From Nonomuraea guangzhouensis (lineage in GTDB: Bacteria > Actinomycetota > Actinomycetes > Streptosporangiales > Streptosporangiaceae): 64,000 nucleotides of DNA. The stretch spans positions 496,001 through 560,000 of the forward strand of contig NZ_JAHKRM010000001.1 in assembly GCF_019396345.1 (NCBI RefSeq). The letters run 5' to 3'. Each line of letters starts with the position of its first letter. The first letter of the stretch is position 1. Of the stretch, positions 8,281-16,368 are shown piece after piece. A program made the position numbers and the translations under genes. The notes beneath the pieces are model-generated. The model was not told the DNA's origin and made no database searches. It saw nothing but the letters and a program-made list of their open reading frames with translations.

Positions 8281-8925
8281 TCAGAGATCGGCGTCGTGGA
8301 CGAGGATGGCGGCCTGGACGCGGTTGGTCAGGCCGAGCTTGGCCAGCACCCGGCTGACGTGCGCCTTGACCGTCGCCTCCGAGAGGCGGAGGTCGCGGCC
8401 GATCTCGGCGTTCGACAGGCCGCGGGCCAGGGCTCTGATCACGTCCTCCTCCCGGCCGGTGAGCGAGGCGAGCCGCCTGCGGGCCGACTCCGAGCGCGAT
8501 GGTGCCTTGTCGACGAACGCGTCGATCAGCCGCCTGGTGACCGACGGGGAGAGCATGGCCTGGCCGGCGGCCACCGTACGGACGGCGGCGGTCAGGTCTC
8601 TGGGCGGGGTGTCCTTGAGCAGGAAGCCGACCGCGCCGAGCCGCAACGCCTCGTGGACGTACTCGTCCAGGTCGAACGTGGTCAGCATGACCAGCTTGGG
8701 CGGGTCCGCGGTGGCCAGCACGCGGGCGGCGGCGGTCAGGCCGTCGGTGCCGGGCATCCGCACGTCCATCAGCACCACGTGCGGCCTCAGCCGGGCCGCC
8801 GCTCCGACGGCCTCCTCGCCGTCCCTGGCCTCGCCCACCACCACGATGTCGTCGGCCGTCTCCAGGATCATCCGCAGCCCGGACCTGACCAGGGCCTCGT
8901 CGTCCACGACCAGGACCCGGATCAT
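8281..8925 (-). CDS. NarL/LuxR-type response regulator
   Basis: A 214-residue regulator. Receiver domain at 1-120 with acid pair Asp8/Asp9, phospho-acceptor Asp54 (VLMDVRMPGTDG) and Lys104; LuxR-type HTH at about 150-205 (LTGREEDVIRALARGLSNA). Its ATG overlaps the stop of the upstream kinase gene by 4 bp, so the two form one two-component system. The regulated genes are not apparent; the divergent secreted hydrolase at 10198 is a possible target by position only. Confidence 0.93.
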   Translation of the reverse strand: MIRVLVVDDEALVRSGLRMILETADDIVVVGEARDGEEAVGAAARLRPHVVLMDVRMPGTDGLTAAARVLATADPPKLVMLTTFDLDEYVHEALRLGAVGFLLKDTPPRDLTAAVRTVAAGQAMLSPSVTRRLIDAFVDKAPSRSESARRRLASLTGREEDVIRALARGLSNAEIGRDLRLSEATVKAHVSRVLAKLGLTNRVQAAILVHDADL

Positions 8926-10064
8926 GCCGTGGCCCGTACGGGGATGGCAGCCGTGACGCCGTAGCCGCCCTCCTGCCGGGGGCCCGCCTGGAGCGACCCG
9001 CCGAGGAGCTCGACCCGCTCGCGCAGGCCCGCCAGCCCCCAGCCCGCTCCGGGCAGGGCGTGTTCCGTTTCGTTGGCGCTTCCCCGGTTCAGCACCTCGA
9101 CCTGGAGGGTGCCGTTCAGGAAGCGCACGTGGACGTCGGTGTGCGCGTCGCGCGCGTGCTTGTGCACGTTGGTGAGCGCCTCCTGCACCACGCGGTAGGC
9201 GGTCCGTTCGACCGTCGAGCCCAGCGCGCGCGGTTCGCCGTGGTCGTGCCTGCGCACCGAGATGCCCAGCGCGCGCGACTGGTCGAGCAGCCGGTCGAGG
9301 TCGGCCAGCGTGGGCTGCGGGCTCAGCTCGGCGGGCTGCTGGTTCGAGCGCAGGACGCCGAGCAGCTCACGCAGGTTGGCCAGCGCCTCCCGGCCGATGC
9401 CGCCGATCATGGACGCCGTACGGGCCGTCGGCTCGTCGGCGGCCCGTACCTCCAGCGCCCCGGCGTGCAGCACCATCAGCGAGACCCGGTGCGCGACGAC
9501 GTCGTGCATCTCCCTGGCGATGCGCGCCCGCTCCTGGGCCCTGGCCTGCTCGGCCCGCATCACCTGCTCGCGTTCGAGCCGGTCGGCGCGCTCTCTGGCG
9601 GCGGCCAGCACGTCGCGCTTCGCCCGGGTCCAGAGCCCGTACATGAACGGCAGCCCCACCAGGGCCATGGCCATCAGCGCCACGTTGGCGCCGGTCGCCG
9701 TGACCATCTCCCGCCGCCCGCCGATCAGGTCGCCGACGATGACGGACGCGCCGAACGCCACGGCGGTCCCGCCCAGGTAGATCGTGACGCCGCGGGCGCC
9801 GCGCAGCGTCGTACCCGCGTAATAGGAGGCGACCATCAGCGGCGGCCACATCACCAGCCACACGTAGCAGACGGCACCGAGCAGGGCGAGCGGCCACCAC
9901 GACCGCCGCGCGAACCACGCCGCCACGCCCGCCGCGGCCGCCGTCGCGACGAACACCGGGGACGTCATCCCGCCCGCCTGGTCGACCGGCACCGCGGACG
10001 CCGCGAACACGCCCACCCCGAGCACCACGGGCAAGCCGCCCTCGATCCGTCTGCTCACCTGCAT
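8922..10064 (-). CDS. Sensor histidine kinase, HisKA_3 (NarX/DesK) type
   Basis: A 380-residue kinase: four to five N-terminal membrane helices (within 10-145) with no large extracellular sensor, a coiled linker, the HisKA_3 dimerisation motif ARIAREMHDVVAHRVS with His187, and a HATPase_c domain (VVQEALTNVHKHA N-box; GAGWGLAGLRERV G-box). Phosphorylates the response regulator gene that overlaps it. The mostly membrane-embedded sensor part suggests it reads envelope or membrane state (inference). Confidence 0.92.
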   Translation of the reverse strand: MQVSRRIEGGLPVVLGVGVFAASAVPVDQAGGMTSPVFVATAAAAGVAAWFARRSWWPLALLGAVCYVWLVMWPPLMVASYYAGTTLRGARGVTIYLGGTAVAFGASVIVGDLIGGRREMVTATGANVALMAMALVGLPFMYGLWTRAKRDVLAAARERADRLEREQVMRAEQARAQERARIAREMHDVVAHRVSLMVLHAGALEVRAADEPTARTASMIGGIGREALANLRELLGVLRSNQQPAELSPQPTLADLDRLLDQSRALGISVRRHDHGEPRALGSTVERTAYRVVQEALTNVHKHARDAHTDVHVRFLNGTLQVEVLNRGSANETEHALPGAGWGLAGLRERVELLGGSLQAGPRQEGGYGVTAAIPVRATA

Positions 10065-10197
10065 GTTCGTCAGCCTAGGGCCCGGCGCCGGGCCGCCACC
10101 CGAGCCGATCGTCGATCCGGACCGCTACGAAAGGAGGGGGTGCCGGTCGACCAACAGGGCAAGCCGGGCCGGTGGGTACGGGCCCAGGCTGGCCCGC

Positions 10198-11298
10198 ATG
10201 AAACGACATCTCTTCGTGGCCCTGGGCATGGCCCTGCTGGTGACGCCATCCGTACCGGCGCGGGCTGAGACCGGCGGGACCGCGTTGCCCGCGCCCACCG
10301 GGAAGTACCCGGTCGGGCTGGCCTCCCTGCATCTGGTCGACGCCGACCGTCCCGATCCGTGGGTGCCGCAGGACGGGCCGCGGCAGCTCATGGTCTCCCT
10401 GTGGTATCCGGCCGCCAAGGCGGGCACACGGCCGGCCCCCTACGTGACGCCGCAGGAGTCGGCGCTGATCCTCAAGCCCTATCCGAACGTCCCCGCCGAC
10501 GCGCTGGCCAGGACCCGGACGTACGCCACGCTGGACGCGAAGCCGCTCAGTCGCCGCCAGGGCCTGCCGCTCGTGCTCGTGTCGCCCGGTTTCTCCTTCC
10601 CCCGCGCGACGATGACCTCGCTGGCGGAGGACCTGGCCAGCAAGGGATATCTGGTCGCGGCCGTCGAGCACACCTACGAGTCGGCGGCCACCACGTTCCC
10701 CGACGGGCGGACCACCACCTGCGCGGCGTGCGTGGGAGAGAACAACGAGGAGAAGGGCATCGCGGTCGCGAAGAGCCGGGTGAAGGACCTGTCGTTCGTG
10801 CTCGACCGGCTCACCGCGAAGACGGGTTGGGGACGGCTGGTCGACAGGTCGTGGATCGGCATGGTCGGCTTCTCGGCCGGCGGCAACGCGGCCCCACAGC
10901 TCATGGCCGCCGACAAGCGGGTGCGGGCCGGGGTGAACCTCGACGGGAGCTACAACCCGAAGCAGCCGACGACGGCGATACACGGGCCGCTCCTCATGAT
11001 GGGCACCGCACAGACCCACATGCCGGCCGGTGACCAGTCGTGGACCGGCTGGTGGCCGAAGGTGCGGGGCTGGAAGCGCTGGCTGTCGGTCGCGGACACG
11101 GATCACGGCTCGTTCACCGACTACGCGGTGCTCCGGCCGCAGGTGGGCCTGCCCGCACCGGCGCTCGACGGCGAGCGCTCGGTGTCGATCACCCGGGCGT
11201 ACGTCGGCGCCTTCCTCGACCGGCACCTGCGCCAGGAGCGGGAGCCCTTGCTGGACAAGGCGTCGAAGGACTTCCCCGAGGTCACGTTCTGGCCCTAG
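10198..11298 (+). CDS. Secreted alpha/beta hydrolase, paralogue of the 2891-4063 lipoprotein
   Basis: A 366-residue protein with a Sec signal peptide (MKRHLFVALGMALLVTPS, cleavage near ARA-ET) and an alpha/beta-hydrolase core: nucleophile elbow GFSAGGN, acid in GVNLDGSY, late His in DTDHGSFTD. Long stretches match the lipoprotein hydrolase of the GntR operon (YVTPQESALILK, MTSLAEDLAS, HTYES, FPDGRTT), so the two are duplicates with different anchoring. The start has no clear ribosome site; a strong AGGAGG lies about 65 nt upstream, in front of a different-frame 42-codon reading frame. Substrate unknown; ester or lipid hydrolysis is the family expectation. Confidence 0.82.
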   Translation: MKRHLFVALGMALLVTPSVPARAETGGTALPAPTGKYPVGLASLHLVDADRPDPWVPQDGPRQLMVSLWYPAAKAGTRPAPYVTPQESALILKPYPNVPADALARTRTYATLDAKPLSRRQGLPLVLVSPGFSFPRATMTSLAEDLASKGYLVAAVEHTYESAATTFPDGRTTTCAACVGENNEEKGIAVAKSRVKDLSFVLDRLTAKTGWGRLVDRSWIGMVGFSAGGNAAPQLMAADKRVRAGVNLDGSYNPKQPTTAIHGPLLMMGTAQTHMPAGDQSWTGWWPKVRGWKRWLSVADTDHGSFTDYAVLRPQVGLPAPALDGERSVSITRAYVGAFLDRHLRQEREPLLDKASKDFPEVTFWP

Positions 11299-11315
11299 AT
11301 CGGTTCGGCGGTATC

Positions 11316-11768
11316 GTGCCTGAGGTGAACGGGATCGAGTTGTTCCTGCTCGGGCGGACGCTGATGAAGATCGGCGAGGAGGCCATGCCCACCGAGGGCA
11401 TCGGCCAGCATTCCACCAGCATCCGGACGGTCCTCATCGTGGTGAGCGACATCCGGGAGCATCCCGACACCTCCGTGGGCGAGGTCGCGGCCCGCACCGG
11501 CCTGCCGCAGAGCGCCGTCTCCGGCGCCGTCGCCCGGCTGAAGACCGTGGGCGCCCTGGAGACCATGACCGATCCCCGAGACCGGCGGCGCTCCCTGATC
11601 AGGGAGTCGCCGCAGGTTTCCGACCGGGTCTCGGAGGTACGTGCCGCGCCGGTGGACGACGCCGTGGCCGCGGCCCTCGACACCGACGACCGGCAGGACA
11701 TCGCCGAGACCGTCGCCATGCTCGAGGAGCTCGCCCGGCGCCTCACCCCCAGGACGCTCAACCGCTAG
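11316..11768 (+). CDS. MarR-family transcriptional regulator
   Basis: About 150 residues: an N-terminal helix pair (GIELFLLGRTLMKIGEEAM), then a winged helix (TSVGEVAARTGLPQSAVSGAVARLKTVGALE followed by the basic wing TDPRDRRRS) and C-terminal dimerisation helices (DIAETVAMLEELARRL), as in MarR/GbsR repressors. GTG at 11316 is chosen; GTG at 11325 is in frame and equally possible because neither has a strong ribosome site. Precedes the aminotransferase gene on the same strand by 13 bp, so the two are probably co-transcribed. Confidence 0.75.
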   Translation: MPEVNGIELFLLGRTLMKIGEEAMPTEGIGQHSTSIRTVLIVVSDIREHPDTSVGEVAARTGLPQSAVSGAVARLKTVGALETMTDPRDRRRSLIRESPQVSDRVSEVRAAPVDDAVAAALDTDDRQDIAETVAMLEELARRLTPRTLNR

Positions 11769-11781
11769 CCGGAACAGGGAG

Positions 11782-12579
11782 TTGATCGACATCGAACGCA
11801 CCGTGATCGACGGCAAGGTCGCCGAAGCGCCGGAGGTGACGCTGGCCGTCTCGGCGCGATACGGGCACTTCACCGCGATGCAGGTCAGGCAGGGCCGGGT
11901 ACGCGGCCTCGGCCTCCATCTCGACCGGCTCGACCGGGCCACCGAGGAGCTGTTCGGCCGCCCGCTCGACCGCGGGCTCGTCATCGACTCCATCAGATCC
12001 GCCCTGGGCCTGGACAGCGAGCCGGAGGCCGTTCCGGACGCGTCCGTGCGGGTGTACGTGTGCGAGGTGGCCCAGTTGCACGTGCTGGTGACCGCCACGG
12101 CTCCGGTCGAGATCGCCACCACCCCGCAGAGCCTCAGATCGGTCCGCTACCAGCGCTTCCTGCCGCACATCAAGCACACGGGCGGCTTCCCGCAGGGCTA
12201 CCTCGGGCGGCGGGTGGAGGCCGAGGGCTTCGACGAGGCCCTGCTCACCACGGACGACGGGGTGATCTCCGAGGGTTCGATCACCAATCTGGGGTGCTTC
12301 GACGGCAACCGGGTGATCTGGCCGGACGCGCCTATGCTGCACGGCATCACGATGCAGCTCATGGAGGCGGGGCTGACGCGGGCGGGCGTGCCGTACGAGA
12401 GCCGGGTGTTGCGGGTGGCGGACCTGCGGGACTTCCCTGTGGTGTTCCTGACGAACTCGCGTGGCGTCGTGCCCGTGGGACGGGTCGACGACATGACGCT
12501 CAAGGTGGACGAGACGGCGGCGGGCCGCCTGATCGGCTACTTCGAGGGGATGCCTTGGGATGACATACATCTTCAGTGA
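11782..12579 (+). CDS. Class IV (branched-chain/D-amino acid type) aminotransferase
   Basis: A 265-residue PLP enzyme of fold type IV: GHFTAMQV at the N-terminus, HLDRLDRATEELFG, the PLP lysine in LPHIKHTGGF, the glutamate-containing EGSITNLG and the phosphate-binding MLHGITMQLM. The family includes branched-chain aminotransferase, D-amino acid aminotransferase and 4-amino-4-deoxychorismate lyase, and motifs alone do not decide between them. TTG at 11782 directly follows a GGGAG; GTG at 11803 is an alternative. Convergent with a remnant gene that is cut by the IS607 element. Confidence 0.82.
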   Translation: MIDIERTVIDGKVAEAPEVTLAVSARYGHFTAMQVRQGRVRGLGLHLDRLDRATEELFGRPLDRGLVIDSIRSALGLDSEPEAVPDASVRVYVCEVAQLHVLVTATAPVEIATTPQSLRSVRYQRFLPHIKHTGGFPQGYLGRRVEAEGFDEALLTTDDGVISEGSITNLGCFDGNRVIWPDAPMLHGITMQLMEAGLTRAGVPYESRVLRVADLRDFPVVFLTNSRGVVPVGRVDDMTLKVDETAAGRLIGYFEGMPWDDIHLQ

Positions 12580-12716
12580 CTATTTCGCGCCGGGCAGGTC
12601 CGGCGGGTCGGGGACGCGCAGGGGCGAGGCCGAGGAGGCGAAGGGGACCGCGAGCCGGAGGCCCACGCTGGGCGCGAAGCCCAGCAGCGAGCTCTGCGCC
12701 ATCGGCGGCAGGCTCA
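12580..12716 (-). pseudogene. 3' fragment of an ESX-associated gene severed by the IS607 element
   Basis: An open minus-strand frame of 45 codons reads from the element edge to a TAG at 12582-12580 (SLPPMAQSSLLGFAPSVGL, ending DPPDLPGAK). It lies against the left end of the insertion and has no start of its own. If the element is removed between CTAAT (12717) and ATTAG (15389), this frame joins the frame of the 15390-15732 fragment without shift, giving a 159-codon gene. The sequence is not recognised as a known domain. A plus-strand 60-codon frame over the same bases crosses the element border and is not believed. Confidence 0.55.
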
Positions 12717-12752
12717 CTAATTTAATTAAAGATCCTCAGTGATCGTAGTATC

Positions 12753-13382
12753 GTGATCGCCGTGGAACTTCTTCGGCTCTCAAGGGCTGCGAAGCGTCTT
12801 GGTGTTCATCCCGTGACGCTTCGTCTTTGGGCTGACTCGGGGAAGATTCCGGTGACCTGGGTCGGTCGTGAGCGCCGCTTCTCCTCGGTTGATGTCGAGG
12901 CGATGAAAGTCACGAGTGGTGCGGATGGTGTTCGCTTGGAGGCTTTGTACGTACGCGTCTCCGGTTCTTCTGGGCAGGAGTCCTCTCTTATCGCGCAGGA
13001 AGAGGAGCTGCGGGCCACCTCCGGAGGACAGATCGTTCGTGTTTTCAAGGACCGGTCATCTGGCCTGCGGGAGGATCGGCCGGGGCTCAACCGGCTGCTG
13101 CAACTGGTCGCCGACGGAAGCGTTACGGTCGTCCGCGTCACGCATGAAGACCGGCTGGCTCGCTTCGGTGTCAGGTGGCTCAAGCAGTTGTTCGCCGTGT
13201 ACGGCGTGAGGTTGGAGGTCGTGCACCCGAAAAGGCTGGGTGGGCGGGATGAACTCCTCGAAGACTTCATTTCCTTGGTCACCACTTTTGCAGGTCGCTT
13301 GTACGGGATGCGTTCGGCGGATGCCCGCAGGCGGCTGCTGGCGGAGTCCGGGCAGTGCCCCAATGGTGGTGAGGGTCGGTGA
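12753..13382 (+). CDS. tnpA: IS607-type serine recombinase TnpA
   Basis: A 209-residue protein with a MerR-like HTH at residues 8-50 (AAKRLGVHPVTLRLWADSG) and a serine-recombinase catalytic domain: nucleophile Ser70 in LYVRVSGSSGQ, then FKDRSSGLREDRPGLNRLL and VTHEDRLARFGV. This N-terminal HTH plus C-terminal catalytic order is the signature of IS607-type recombinases, which excise and integrate DNA through a circular intermediate without target duplication. GTG at 12753 is the longest start; GTG at 12762 is possible. All key motifs look intact. Its stop overlaps the tnpB start (GTGA). Confidence 0.9.
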   Translation: MIAVELLRLSRAAKRLGVHPVTLRLWADSGKIPVTWVGRERRFSSVDVEAMKVTSGADGVRLEALYVRVSGSSGQESSLIAQEEELRATSGGQIVRVFKDRSSGLREDRPGLNRLLQLVADGSVTVVRVTHEDRLARFGVRWLKQLFAVYGVRLEVVHPKRLGGRDELLEDFISLVTTFAGRLYGMRSADARRRLLAESGQCPNGGEGR

Positions 13383-15385
13383 GCCGGAAGCCGCCGCTCG
13401 CCGAGGGTGAGACCTGCCGTACCGCATGCGCTCGTGGCGTTTTGCGTTCGGGAGTGGATGAGACGAGCGGTGAACTCAGTTCTTCGGCGCTGACGGAGCG
13501 TGTTGGCTGGGCTGTCGATCTGGTGTCCGGCATGGTCGCCTCGCTGGTTGACGCGCACTGGAACGCCACCGACGTGACGGTGCTGGCCGGCGGTCAGGAC
13601 TCGGGCGGCAGGAATCTGCCGTCCCATGCCTGGATGGCGGTGCGCCGCCTGGGCTGGAGCGCCGCCGCACCCGAGGGCGTCAAAGTCAACGACCGTATCC
13701 TGCGCATGGTGCAGGAGCAGGCCGGGCGCATCCTGCGCTGCGCGAGGTGGCGGGCCGACCTCACCTGCGGGGTGCTCGCGACGTGGCCCGCCGATCCAGT
13801 CAGGCGCACTGCCCAGGAGTGGGATGCTGTCCGTGAGGCGGTAGCGGGCGGGCAGCATCTGCCGACGAGTGTCATCACGTCCCGTACCCGGCAGATTGCC
13901 GCCTTCGAGCGCACGCATGGGCGGTTGCCTGCCGACGTGTTCGAGGCAGAGGCAGCGCCGCGCACAGCGCGGATGCTGCTGCTGTCCGCGTGCGACCGGC
14001 AGCAGGCCATCCTCGAACGCTCTGGCACCGACTCGCGACGGGCGCTGCTGCGCCTGCAGTTGCCCACCCGTCCCGACCCGCGCACCTACACGGACTGGAC
14101 ATGGGTGTCCTGCCCGCTTACCCTGCCTGCGACCGTTCCCGCTTCGGCGGTACTGCACCTGCCAACCCTGCGCATCCGCCAGGGAGAAGTCCACGCCGAT
14201 CTTGCCTTCACCCACGCAGTCCCCAAGACCCGGCGTACTGGTCACATGGTCGCACTCGGCGTGGACTGGGGCCTGAACACGCTCCTCAGCGCGGGCGCCG
14301 CCCGGCTGAACAACGACGGCCGGATCACCACGCTCGGGGCGGGCGCCCAGTTCCGTGCCGTCGGCGTGTCGGCCAAACAGCACCGGCTACGCCGCCTGTC
14401 TGAACACCTACACGCCAAGGCCGACCACTACCAGCGGCTGATCAGCCAAGACACCGATCACTGTCTGGCCGTCAGGCACGCGGTCCTGACCGGCGAGATC
14501 ACGGCGGTGTCTGAGCGCAGGTCGCACCTCAACCAGGCCCTGGCCTGGTCCGCCGCCCGCTGGGCTGTGGACCAGGCCATCGCGGCCGGTGCCACAGTCA
14601 TCTATCTGGAAGACCTGCGCTCCATGGAAGCCAAAGGGATGGGCGCCAGCATCAACACGCGCCTGTCCCAGCAGGTACGCGGACAGATCGCCGACCGTAT
14701 GCGGTATCTGGCCGCCGAAGCGGGCATTGCCGTGGTCACCGTTCCGGCCCGCAACACCTCCCGGCACTGCCCGCAGTGCCTGACCCCGCTGCGGCACCGC
14801 AAGGCACCCGACCGGCCCACTGCTCCGGGCTGGAAGTGGGCGCTCTGCCCCAACCCCGGCTGCGGCTGGCAGGGCGACCGCGACCAGGGCGCCTGGCAGC
14901 GGATCGCCGCCCGCGGCTTGATGCACCAGGCCACAACCATGACCGATCGCGCCAGCGGGCAGATGGTCATCCACAGCGTCGCAGACAAGCTCGAATCCAA
15001 GGCGGCCATCACCCCGACCGCACCCCAAGTCGGCCGAAAAGACCGGTCTAAGACCGGCCCCACCCGGCGACAAACCACACGCCCCGCGCCCAGGCGACGC
15101 AGGGCACCCTCCCCCACCGGCTCATCGGGTCCGGCGGGCCAGCGTCCGGAGGGACACGCTCACACGGACCAGCACGTGCTGCCCCGCGCAGCCCACCGGC
15201 ACCAGGGCGTGACAACGATCAGCACTCCCTCCCCCAGACCCCGTCCGGGGGGACCCCCATTCAGCCGACACCGGCCACGCGGGGCGGCATTGGGCGCGGG
15301 CTTCCATCTCCACGCTCACGCCACCCGCCCACGATGGGCAATCCCTTTGCCAGACACTACGTCTGGCACAGGATCACTTAGCTGA
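13379..15385 (+). CDS. tnpB: TnpB (RuvC-type, RNA-guided nuclease family), oversized
   Basis: A 668-residue TnpB. The RuvC residues are present: Asp296 in LGVDWGLN, Glu411 in IYLEDLRS and Asp502 in GDRDQGAWQ, with a zinc ribbon between the last two (Cys464, Cys467, Cys490, Cys495). TnpB proteins are RNA-guided DNA nucleases that favour retention of the element. Most are about 400 aa; here the part before the first RuvC Asp is about 290 residues, and 130 or more disordered Pro/Arg-rich residues follow the domain and run to the right end of the element. That tail is probably omega-RNA sequence read as protein. GTG at 13379 overlaps the tnpA stop. Confidence 0.88.
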   Translation: MSRKPPLAEGETCRTACARGVLRSGVDETSGELSSSALTERVGWAVDLVSGMVASLVDAHWNATDVTVLAGGQDSGGRNLPSHAWMAVRRLGWSAAAPEGVKVNDRILRMVQEQAGRILRCARWRADLTCGVLATWPADPVRRTAQEWDAVREAVAGGQHLPTSVITSRTRQIAAFERTHGRLPADVFEAEAAPRTARMLLLSACDRQQAILERSGTDSRRALLRLQLPTRPDPRTYTDWTWVSCPLTLPATVPASAVLHLPTLRIRQGEVHADLAFTHAVPKTRRTGHMVALGVDWGLNTLLSAGAARLNNDGRITTLGAGAQFRAVGVSAKQHRLRRLSEHLHAKADHYQRLISQDTDHCLAVRHAVLTGEITAVSERRSHLNQALAWSAARWAVDQAIAAGATVIYLEDLRSMEAKGMGASINTRLSQQVRGQIADRMRYLAAEAGIAVVTVPARNTSRHCPQCLTPLRHRKAPDRPTAPGWKWALCPNPGCGWQGDRDQGAWQRIAARGLMHQATTMTDRASGQMVIHSVADKLESKAAITPTAPQVGRKDRSKTGPTRRQTTRPAPRRRRAPSPTGSSGPAGQRPEGHAHTDQHVLPRAAHRHQGVTTISTPSPRPRPGGPPFSRHRPRGAALGAGFHLHAHATRPRWAIPLPDTTSGTGSLS

Positions 15386-15389
15386 TTAG
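15200..15389 (+). ncRNA. Candidate omega-RNA (reRNA) at the right end of the IS607 element
   Basis: TnpB guide RNAs are made from the 3' end of tnpB and the element's right end, with the guide read from the flank. Here the last 190 bp hold GC-rich inverted repeats, a GCCCA-CGA-TGGGC hairpin (about 15327-15339) and, 22 bp from the edge, a perfect 7-bp stem GCCAGAC / GTCTGGC (15349-15355 and 15361-15367, loop ACTAC). The guide would start at 15390 (AGACGCTCCGG...). The 5' limit given is a guess. Confidence 0.4.
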
Positions 15390-15732
15390 AGACGCTCCGG
15401 AACCACTGGGGTGACGGCACGCCCCGCTGCCCCGCCGCCGGGTTGAACGCCCGCCCCACGGCCCCGTTGAAGCCGCCCGCGATGCCGGAGAACAGCGCCA
15501 CGTCGCCGAACGTCTGCCCCCAGGACTTGCCCTCGATCCTGGCGTTCCAGAAGGCCTGGTAGGACGCGGCCAGCTCGTCCGAGCCCCGCTCGATCAGGCC
15601 GAAGCAGTCAGAGGTCGGCGCCGCCGAGGTGCGGAACGTGTCGACGGCCGGTCGCAGGAGGGCCACGGCCTCGTCGCACGCCTTGCCGCCCGCGATCAGC
15701 ACGGCGGGCTCGATCCTGATCCCGTCGCCCAT
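15390..15732 (-). pseudogene. 5' part of ESX-associated (EspC/DUF2580-like) gene, interrupted by IS607 element
   Basis: Starts with ATG at 15732 behind GAAGGGGC and encodes about 114 residues (MGDGIRIEPAVLIAGGKACD, then FGLIERGSDELAASYQAFW) resembling EspC/DUF2580-type ESX secretion-associated proteins: two helices followed by a Gly/Ala-rich segment. At 15390 the frame enters the element and ends at 15316, adding 24 foreign residues, so a chimeric 138-aa protein may still be made. The original C-terminus appears to be the fragment at 12580-12716. It is divergent from the YbaB-like gene and opens the first T7SS block. Confidence 0.6.
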
Positions 15733-15865
15733 CGGAAACCGCCCCTTCTTTTAACCTGCCGGTCACCTTGCCGTAAGAAACCACCCGAATCAACGAATCC
15801 ATTTACGCTTCGACTTTTCCCGAAATATCGTCGTATTGGGTGTTCTGTCGGCGATTATCCCTGGC

Positions 15866-16288
15866 ATGGATGCTGCGGAATTCCGCCCCGAAGACCTCGA
15901 ACGGATCACCGCTCAGGCGGAGGAGATGCTGCTCCGCGTCGAGGAGAGCCGTAAGGAGATCGACGCGGTCGTCGGCCGGGGCACCGGCGCGGACGGGCAG
16001 GTCCAGGTGGCGGCCGGCGGCACCGGACGGCTCACCGAGCTGGTCATAGCCCCCCGAGCGATGCGCCTGGACAGCGGACGGCTCGCCGAGGAGCTGCTGC
16101 GGGCCGTTCAGGCGGCGCAGGACGAGGTCGAGCAGAGGGTGAGAGAGATCATGGCCGGCACGCTCGGCGAGGCGATGCCGTCACAGGACGCGCTCGACGA
16201 CCGGTTCAGCCAGGTCCTGGAGTCCTTCGAGTCGTCGATGGACGAGCAGTTCCAGGCCATCGACGAGCTGCGCCGGGGCACGACCTGA
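15866..16288 (+). CDS. YbaB/EbfC-family protein of the T7SS locus
   Basis: A 140-residue protein with the YbaB/EbfC pattern: N-terminal helix (LERITAQAEEMLLRVEESRK), central sheet (GQVQVAAGGTGRLTELVIAP) and C-terminal helices (AEELLRAVQAAQDEVEQRV). YbaB proteins are nucleoid-associated or DNA-binding, and members recur inside ESX loci (EspL-like). ATG at 15866 is preferred over a TTG at 15836. The gap to 15732 (about 130 bp) holds the promoters of this and the divergent broken gene; none was assigned with confidence. Confidence 0.75.
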   Translation: MDAAEFRPEDLERITAQAEEMLLRVEESRKEIDAVVGRGTGADGQVQVAAGGTGRLTELVIAPRAMRLDSGRLAEELLRAVQAAQDEVEQRVREIMAGTLGEAMPSQDALDDRFSQVLESFESSMDEQFQAIDELRRGTT

Positions 16289-16306
16289 GCGACACTTCGA
16301 GGTTGT

Positions 16307-16344
16307 TTGAAGAATGCCCCCGGCGGACCCGGCCGCTCTAGGGT
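16307..16344 (+). promoter_or_regulatory. T7SS promoter of TTGAAG-N26-TAGGGT type
   Basis: TTGAAG at 16307-16312, 26 bp, then a -10-like TAGGGT at 16339-16344. The predicted transcript would start near 16351, suitably ahead of the FnIII gene. Same layout at 43177, 53862, 41979 (minus) and 57837 (minus). Confidence 0.55.
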
Positions 16345-16368
16345 GTGCGCTGGTATGCATGTGCACGA

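Larger units (their letters stand above)
12717..15389 (+). mobile_element. IS607-family element (tnpA serine recombinase plus tnpB)
   Basis: A 2.67-kb element carrying an overlapping tnpA-tnpB pair in IS607 order. The edges are proposed from imperfect inverted ends: CTAAT...GATC at 12717-12734 and its counterpart GATC...ATTAG at 15372-15389 (11 of 18 positions agree). The left end is strikingly AT-rich (TTTAATTAAA). No target duplication is seen, as expected for IS607 serine-recombinase chemistry, and joining the flanks restores a reading frame. Borders may be off by a few bases. Confidence 0.75.

Noticed and set aside
12560..12742. 60-codon plus-strand frame at the left element border
   Set aside because: Crosses the IS607 edge and has no ribosome site; the minus-strand remnant explains the sequence better.
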